From: an uncultured Prevotella sp.
Lineage (GTDB): Bacteria; Bacteroidota; Bacteroidia; Bacteroidales; Bacteroidaceae
Reading direction: 5' to 3'
Length of the DNA: 9,725 nt
Assembly: GCA_937877595.1 (NCBI GenBank)
Contig: CALFIY010000091.1
Span: forward strand, 1-9,725
Below, in pieces: positions 6,416 through 9,725 of the stretch (position 1 is its first letter; each line of letters opens with the position of its first letter). Position numbers and translations under genes: made by a program. The notes below the pieces were generated by a model. That model was not told where the DNA came from, did no database searches, and saw only the letters and a list, made by a program, of their open reading frames with translations.

Positions 6416-7717
6416 ATGAAAACACGTTTGTCTTTAATGAATTTCCTCGAGTTTGCCGTATGGGGAGCATATCTTACATGCATGGGCAACTATCTTGGCA
6501 TAGCAGGACTTGGCGACAAGATTTCGTGGTTTTATGCCATACAGGGAATAGTGAGCATTTTCATGCCTACGCTGATGGGAATAGTTGCCGATAAGTATAT
6601 ACAGCCGCAGCGGCTGCTCGGCTTGTGCCATCTTCTGGCTGGAGGCTTCATGTTAGGATGCTGGTGGATGGGCATGCAGGCAGGTTTTGGACAGGAAATT
6701 ACGGATAAGGGATTGTTTATTGCATTGTATTCACTCAGCGTGGCATTCTTCATGCCAACCATAGCACTTTCCAATACTACAGCATTTACCATCTTGAAGA
6801 CGCATGGCCTCGACACGGTGCGCGATTTTCCGCCTATCCGCGTGCTTGGCACGGTGGGCTTTATCGTCACCATGTGGTTTGTCAACTGTGCATTCGTAGA
6901 CGAGTCGGGCTTCGGCTTCACCTTGGCAGAGAACAGCCATAAGTTCCAGTATACATACATGCAGTTCTTTGTGTCCGGCATACTGAGTTTGGTGCTTTTT
7001 GCCTATTGCTTCACATTGCCCGAGTGCAAGATAGAGCCAAAGCAGCAGCATGTCTCACTTGCAGAAACATTCGGTCTCAATGCTTTTAAACTTTTCAAGA
7101 CGAAGAAGATGGCCCTCTTCTTTATCTTCTCTGCGCTGCTTGGCATGTGCCTGCAGGTGACAAACGGCTATGCAGGCCCGTTCATCACCAGTTTCAAGGG
7201 CAGTGCTGAGTTTGCCAATACTTTTGCAGCCAACAATGCCACACTGCTCACGTCAATATCTCAGGTGAGCGAGGCGCTGTGCATACTGATGATACCATTC
7301 TTCTTGAAGCGCTATGGCATAAAGACTGTCATGCTCATGTCAATGTTTGCATGGGTGTTCCGTTTCGGATTTTTCGGTATCGGCAATCCTGCCTTCCCAG
7401 GTGTGATAATGTTCATCCTTTCGTGTGTGGTCTATGGCGTGGCATTCGATTTCTTCAACGTTTCGGGCGGCATTTTTGTAGACCAGGAATGTGCACCTAA
7501 CATCAAGGCGTCAGCCCAGGGCCTGTTTATGATGATGACCAATGGCATTGGTGCAACGGTTGGTACGCTGGCAGCAGGCGAGATAGTAAATCACTATTGT
7601 GAGTGGCAGAACGGCTTCCTCATTGGCAACTGGCAGACATGTTGGTTCATCTTCTCTGCTTTTGCCCTTGTGGTTGGAGTGTCTTTCGCCCTTGTCTTCA
7701 AGCCGGAGAAGAAGTGA
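6416..7717 (+). CDS. nupG: Nucleoside permease, NupG type (nucleoside:H+ symporter)
   Basis: This is an inner-membrane major-facilitator transporter of the nucleoside:H+ symporter family, importing nucleosides with protons. The 433 residues contain about 12 hydrophobic segments and several near-identities with E. coli NupG: the FLEFAVWGAYLT N-terminus, FMPTLMGIVADKY, DFPPIRVLGTVGFI (from 137), ALFFIFSALLG, SISQVSEALCILMIPFFL, and YGVAFDFFNVSG (from 340) followed by KASAQGLFMMMTNG. The open frame extends back to 6353, but the extra 21 residues overlap the small ORF, are not hydrophobic and are absent from relatives; ATG 6416 starts MKTRLSLMNF, as expected. It lies 13 bases after the small ORF and 21 bases before rsmE, so it is carried by the operon. 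Substrate range (purine versus pyrimidine) cannot be read from the sequence. Confidence 0.93.
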   Translation: MKTRLSLMNFLEFAVWGAYLTCMGNYLGIAGLGDKISWFYAIQGIVSIFMPTLMGIVADKYIQPQRLLGLCHLLAGGFMLGCWWMGMQAGFGQEITDKGLFIALYSLSVAFFMPTIALSNTTAFTILKTHGLDTVRDFPPIRVLGTVGFIVTMWFVNCAFVDESGFGFTLAENSHKFQYTYMQFFVSGILSLVLFAYCFTLPECKIEPKQQHVSLAETFGLNAFKLFKTKKMALFFIFSALLGMCLQVTNGYAGPFITSFKGSAEFANTFAANNATLLTSISQVSEALCILMIPFFLKRYGIKTVMLMSMFAWVFRFGFFGIGNPAFPGVIMFILSCVVYGVAFDFFNVSGGIFVDQECAPNIKASAQGLFMMMTNGIGATVGTLAAGEIVNHYCEWQNGFLIGNWQTCWFIFSAFALVVGVSFALVFKPEKK

Positions 7718-7738
7718 CATAAGAGTGTGGGATGAAAT

Positions 7739-8458
7739 ATGAAAGAAACGCGCTATTTCTATGTACCTGATGCAGCCACTTCTGCAGAGTTGCCTGCCGA
7801 CGAGGCGCTGCATGCCGGACGCGTGCTGCGCATGCAGACGGGCGACGAACTGGTTCTGATGGATGGCAATGGCACATACTATAACGCCCGTCTCACTCTC
7901 GTTTCCAATCATCATTGTGCTTACGAAATAGTATCCACCCTGCCGCAGAGACCGCAGTGGCAGGGCCACATTCATCTTGCCATTGCGCCGACAAAGATGG
8001 CGGAGCGCATGGAATGGATGGTGGAGAAGTCGGTAGAGATCGGTGTCGACGAAATATCATTCCTTGACTGTCAGTTCTCTGAGCGCCGTCAACTGAAACT
8101 TCCACGATTTGAGAAAATCGCCGTTGCTGCCATGAAGCAGAGCCGAAAGGCTTGGCTTACACGATTAAACGACATAGTAGGCTTCCACGACTTTGTTGCA
8201 CACCACAAAACGGGCCATTGCTACATTGCCCACTGCTACGAAGAGATAGATAAGCAACCATTATTCGCCTTGCTGCAATCGCTGCCAAAACACGACGAAG
8301 TTACGATACTCATAGGGCCGGAAGGAGATTTCTCTGTCGGTGAAGTTGAGTACGCACTGGAGGCAGGATATACTTCTGTACATCTTGGCGAGAGCAGGCT
8401 ACGCACTGAGACGGCAGGTCTCTCTGCCGTGATGATGGCGCAGTTGAGCAAGACATAA
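7739..8458 (+). CDS. rsmE: 16S rRNA (uracil-1498-N3)-methyltransferase RsmE
   Basis: RsmE uses S-adenosylmethionine to methylate N3 of U1498 of 16S rRNA in the assembled small subunit. The 239 residues have the family's usual length and order: an N-terminal PUA-like domain (about 1-70, with HAGRVLRMQTGDEL at 25-38), then a SPOUT (trefoil-knot) domain with MEWMVEKSVEIGV (91-103), AAMKQSRKAW (130-139), the SAM-binding GPEGDFS (193-199) and LGESRLRTETAG (216-227). All signature elements are intact. ATG 7739 gives the expected MKETRYFYVP start; an ATG at 7732 is out of frame. It lies 21 bases after nupG and 21 bases before the DUF3256 gene. Confidence 0.95.
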   Translation: MKETRYFYVPDAATSAELPADEALHAGRVLRMQTGDELVLMDGNGTYYNARLTLVSNHHCAYEIVSTLPQRPQWQGHIHLAIAPTKMAERMEWMVEKSVEIGVDEISFLDCQFSERRQLKLPRFEKIAVAAMKQSRKAWLTRLNDIVGFHDFVAHHKTGHCYIAHCYEEIDKQPLFALLQSLPKHDEVTILIGPEGDFSVGEVEYALEAGYTSVHLGESRLRTETAGLSAVMMAQLSKT

Positions 8459-8479
8459 AAATTCCATGTACCGCAGATA

Positions 8480-8902
8480 ATGACAAAAAGCAAAATCCTT
8501 ATAGGCATAACCTTGCTGACGGGTAGCCTGTCGTGCCATGCACAGCAGTCGGCAAAAGACGTCTTTGCCAAAATGCCCCTGTCGTTCACCCCGTATCTTA
8601 CCGATAATGACAAACTCGACATGATAGATTTTGTAGAGTCGGGGTTAAAGGCCGAGGTGCGAAACAAGTTGGGTGGAAAGAGCGTTATGACACAACTGTC
8701 GGCCGACAGCCTTACCGTAGTGCTCAGCGAGACCCGCTCCATGACGCTTCAACTCTTGCCTGTAAGTGAGCCTGTGGACAGTTGCCAGCAAGTGGTGCGC
8801 CTGACAAATGTCCATGGCCGCGAAATAAAGGAAAAGAAAGTGGAGTTCTTTTCGGTCAACTGGCGTAAGTTGGACAGCGAAAAGAACCCCACTCTAAAAT
8901 AA
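8480..8902 (+). CDS. DUF3256 family secreted protein, short version
   Basis: A signal peptide is visible: positive start MTKSK, hydrophobic 6-16, probable cleavage after CHA (21), giving a mature periplasmic protein starting QQSAKDVFA. The mature part carries motifs I associate with DUF3256, a Bacteroidales family of unknown function: LSFTPYLT, DFVESGLKAEVRNKLGGKS and MTLQLLPV followed by a late F.S.NWRKL. Relatives I recall run to about 200 residues; this one stops at 140 just after the NWRKL block, and a 102-bp inverted-repeat element begins 11 bases after its TAA. It may therefore be C-terminally truncated, or simply a short lineage-specific form. A lipobox around C19 is poor (SLSC), so lipidation is unlikely. 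It is the last gene of the operon. Confidence 0.8.
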   Translation: MTKSKILIGITLLTGSLSCHAQQSAKDVFAKMPLSFTPYLTDNDKLDMIDFVESGLKAEVRNKLGGKSVMTQLSADSLTVVLSETRSMTLQLLPVSEPVDSCQQVVRLTNVHGREIKEKKVEFFSVNWRKLDSEKNPTLK

Positions 8903-8913
8903 TACTTTCTTAT

Positions 8914-9015
8914 ATTACTGTCCGCTAAAACACACAAGCGCAATAATTATCGTCCGCAATGCCCATAAATAGGCGTTGCGGATTAACGTTCAGAAAGTTT
9001 TAGCGGACAGCAATA
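8914..9015. repeat. Nested inverted-repeat element (MITE-like, or operon terminator)
   Basis: A perfect 14-bp inverted repeat, CTGTCCGCTAAAAC (8918-8931) and GTTTTAGCGGACAG (8997-9010), bounds the unit. After one mismatch the pairing continues for four A/T pairs on the outside (8913-8916 with 9012-9015). Inside lies a second hairpin, TCCGCAATGCC (8953-8963) with GGCGTTGCGGA (8972-8982), 11 pairs including one G-T. The short, non-coding, palindromic form is like a MITE ending in insertion-sequence terminal repeats. No clear target-site duplication flanks it. Alternatively the large hairpin followed by CAATAACTTTTTA could terminate the operon transcript. Confidence 0.75.
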
Positions 9016-9056
9016 ACTTTTTATATGAGATTGATGGATAATCAACAAAAAATGAC

Positions 9057-9064
9057 TACTTTTG
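9057..9064 (+). promoter_or_regulatory. Promoter -7 box of a small RNA
   Basis: TACTTTTG is an exact TAnnTTTG match. The expected start, a few bases downstream, coincides with the 5' hairpin at 9068-9087, so the transcript would have almost no leader. The nearest upstream TTG (9031) is 23 bases before the box, a little far for the -33 element, so the upstream half is weak. Confidence 0.65.
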
Positions 9065-9067
9065 CAC

Positions 9068-9300
9068 CGTGTTTCGCAAGAGACACGACTTTATTTGCTC
9101 AATTCTCCTGTCGAATTTGCACCTCACTAAGAGAAAGAGAGCAAGACCTAATATTCATTGGAGTATGCGTATAAGCGCAGACTTCAACCATAGAATATTA
9201 GGGGTCGTGCAAAGCCTGACAGGAGATATGGCGGTTGTCTGCGCTTTCTTTGAGTTCCAGAGTTAATGCTGCCAGTATGGAGATGCATTGAATCATTTTT
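9068..9300 (+). ncRNA. Candidate structured small RNA, rod-shaped, possibly 6S-like
   Basis: The unit is bounded by a -7 box and a terminator hairpin. Its predicted fold, found by eye, begins with a 5' hairpin, 9068-9075 with 9080-9087, closed by a GCAA tetraloop. A long rod follows: 9098-9102 (CTCAA) with 9250-9254; 9104-9112 (TCTCCTGTC) with 9218-9226; 9116-9122 (TTTGCAC) with 9207-9213; 9145-9156 with 9193-9206 (12 pairs, 2-base bulge); 9158-9164 with 9181-9187; 9166-9169 with 9176-9179. The apical loop is 9170-9175. Large one-sided loops lie at 9123-9144 and 9227-9249. A near-symmetrical 200-230-base rod with large bulges resembles 6S RNA, which mimics an open promoter and sequesters RNA polymerase; it could also be another Bacteroidales RNA motif. 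Homology was not tested. Confidence 0.65.
9260..9300 (+). terminator. Intrinsic terminator of the small RNA
   Basis: TTAATGC (9263-9269) pairs with GCATTGA (9285-9291); beyond one mismatch GA (9260-9261) pairs with TC (9293-9294). CCA (9272-9274) can pair with TGG (9278-9280) inside the loop. ATTTTT (9295-9300) follows directly. The hairpin is AU-rich and only moderately stable, but its placement at the end of the structured region supports it. Confidence 0.5.
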
Positions 9301-9466
9301 AGGAGTTCATTCGATTCTCCATTCTCCACATACAAAGAAAAATATCACTAAACTAGAAAGTTATGATAATGTGAAGTGAACCCTCCTTTTTCTACTACTA
9401 TCCTTGTGAGTGACTCTGTGTTTGGTTGTTTTTGATGTTGTTTTATCCATTATTTTGAGGAAAATC
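9301..9466. other. Intergenic stretch with no identified feature
   Basis: AT-rich sequence with no open frame of note, no tRNA-like fold and no exact TAnnTTTG box. A weak dyad (TGGAG at 9278-9282 against CTCCA at 9317-9321) overlaps its left edge. It separates the small RNA from the next promoter. Confidence 0.5.
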
Positions 9467-9497
9467 TTGTTTTTTCAAACTGTTATTTATAACTTTG
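9467..9497 (+). promoter_or_regulatory. Rightward promoter ahead of the insertion sequence
   Basis: TTG at 9467-9469 is separated by exactly 20 bases from TAACTTTG (9490-9497), a full match to the Bacteroidetes TTTG/TTG-N19-21-TAnnTTTG layout and the best-formed promoter in the window. The start would be near 9503. The perfect palindrome TTGCGCAA (9498-9505) straddles it and TTCAAA/TTTGAA (9507-9512 with 9520-9525) can form a hairpin in the leader; either could be an operator. It drives transcription toward the IS, or toward a gene the IS has displaced. Confidence 0.7.
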
Positions 9498-9540
9498 TTG
9501 CGCAAATTCAAAATAAAAGTTTGAACAAATGATTAGTAAA

Positions 9541-9725
9541 GCTGGGTCACCTGCATAACCGCGTGTAATTATCCACACTAAAATTGCGATATTTTCGTTT
9601 TAATAAGAAACGAGATGTCACAATGAATCCACAATACGAAATACTTGCTAAATGCTTGTTGCCAACACACATGTTGGAATGGTTTGAACTGACTACTGTA
9701 GAGGTGAAGCCCAAAGAGAAGAAAT
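9541..9725 (+). mobile_element. Left end of an insertion sequence (partial)
   Basis: The first ORF of a transposase starts at 9623 and runs off the window. The element's left boundary is probably near GGGTCACCTGCATAAC (9543 onward), where the sequence changes from very AT-rich to mixed, but the matching right-hand repeat is outside the window so the end cannot be fixed. The 80-base leader contains a dyad TCGTTT (9595-9600) with AAACGA (9608-9613) just before the start codon, a structure many insertion sequences use to block read-through translation from outside promoters. The family is probably ISL3-like (ISAon1 group), judged only from the ORF. Confidence 0.55.
9623..9725 (+). CDS. Transposase N-terminal ORF, ISAon1/ISL3-like (partial)
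   Basis: Thirty-four codons are visible, from MNPQYEILAKCLLP through MLEWFELTTVEVK to the window edge. The pattern of a short helical start, L-LP, then L-(E/D)-(W/F)-F-(E/D) and a run into charged residues is what I associate with the small N-terminal protein that precedes the DDE transposase in ISAon1-type elements of Bacteroidetes. ATG 9623 is the only start in frame after the upstream stop; ATG 9615 lies in another frame and stops after three codons. The rest of this ORF and the catalytic ORF are beyond the window, so the family call is tentative. Confidence 0.55.
   Translation, partial: MNPQYEILAKCLLPTHMLEWFELTTVEVKPKEKK

Noticed and set aside
6532..7051. Overlapping minus-strand frames opposite nupG
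   Set aside because: Shadows of a well-conserved transporter gene with no recognisable domains.
8918..9010. Integron attC-like site
   Set aside because: The outer arms do not have the RYYYAAC/GTTRRRY core sites; GTTTTAG does not fit.
9069..9266. 65-codon frame beginning GTG within the structured RNA
   Set aside because: It would be leaderless with a GTG start, shows no family resemblance, and its bases are better explained by the paired stems of an RNA.

Overview
The window looks like the chromosome of a Bacteroidales bacterium, most likely Prevotella or a close relative. The grounds are: several promoters of the Bacteroidetes type (TAnnTTTG at -7), a tmRNA tag reading GETKYALAA (the Bacteroides type is GETNYALAA), an eukaryote-like isoleucyl-tRNA synthetase with the GxHH form of the HIGH motif, and genes for families restricted to Bacteroidetes (DUF4296, DUF3256). 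No rRNA, tRNA or CRISPR array was seen.

Layout. Positions 1-292 hold debris: the last 29 codons of an unrecognised gene, then a decayed and truncated copy of a phage-associated nucleoside 2-deoxyribosyltransferase-like gene. Next come a minus-strand terminator (307-354) and the minus-strand tmRNA gene ssrA (387-786) with its promoter. A divergent intergenic region carries a rightward promoter that starts a long plus-strand operon: ileS, a TraR/DksA-like regulator, lspA, a DUF4296 lipoprotein, a small conserved-looking ORF overlapping the lipoprotein gene, nupG, rsmE and a DUF3256 protein. Gaps are 4-21 bases or overlaps throughout, so 934-8902 is probably one transcription unit of translation, ribosome maturation, lipoprotein processing and nucleoside uptake functions.

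From 8903 to 9622 there is no convincing protein gene, but the stretch is not empty. It holds a 102-bp nested inverted repeat (MITE-like or a terminator) directly behind the operon. It then holds a complete-looking small-RNA unit: a -7 box at 9057, a strongly self-complementary RNA from about 9068, and a hairpin plus T-run ending at 9300. A second rightward promoter (9467-9497) follows, with a leader that runs into the left end of an insertion sequence whose first transposase ORF starts at 9623 and leaves the window.

The items most worth a second look are the structured RNA at 9068-9300 (rod-shaped, possibly 6S-like), the nested inverted repeat at 8914-9015, the swapped HIGH motif of IleS (linked to mupirocin resistance), the 194-base gene overlap at 6163-6356, and the decayed gene beside ssrA, whose 3' end is a classic integration site. 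No entirely new multi-gene system is evident.
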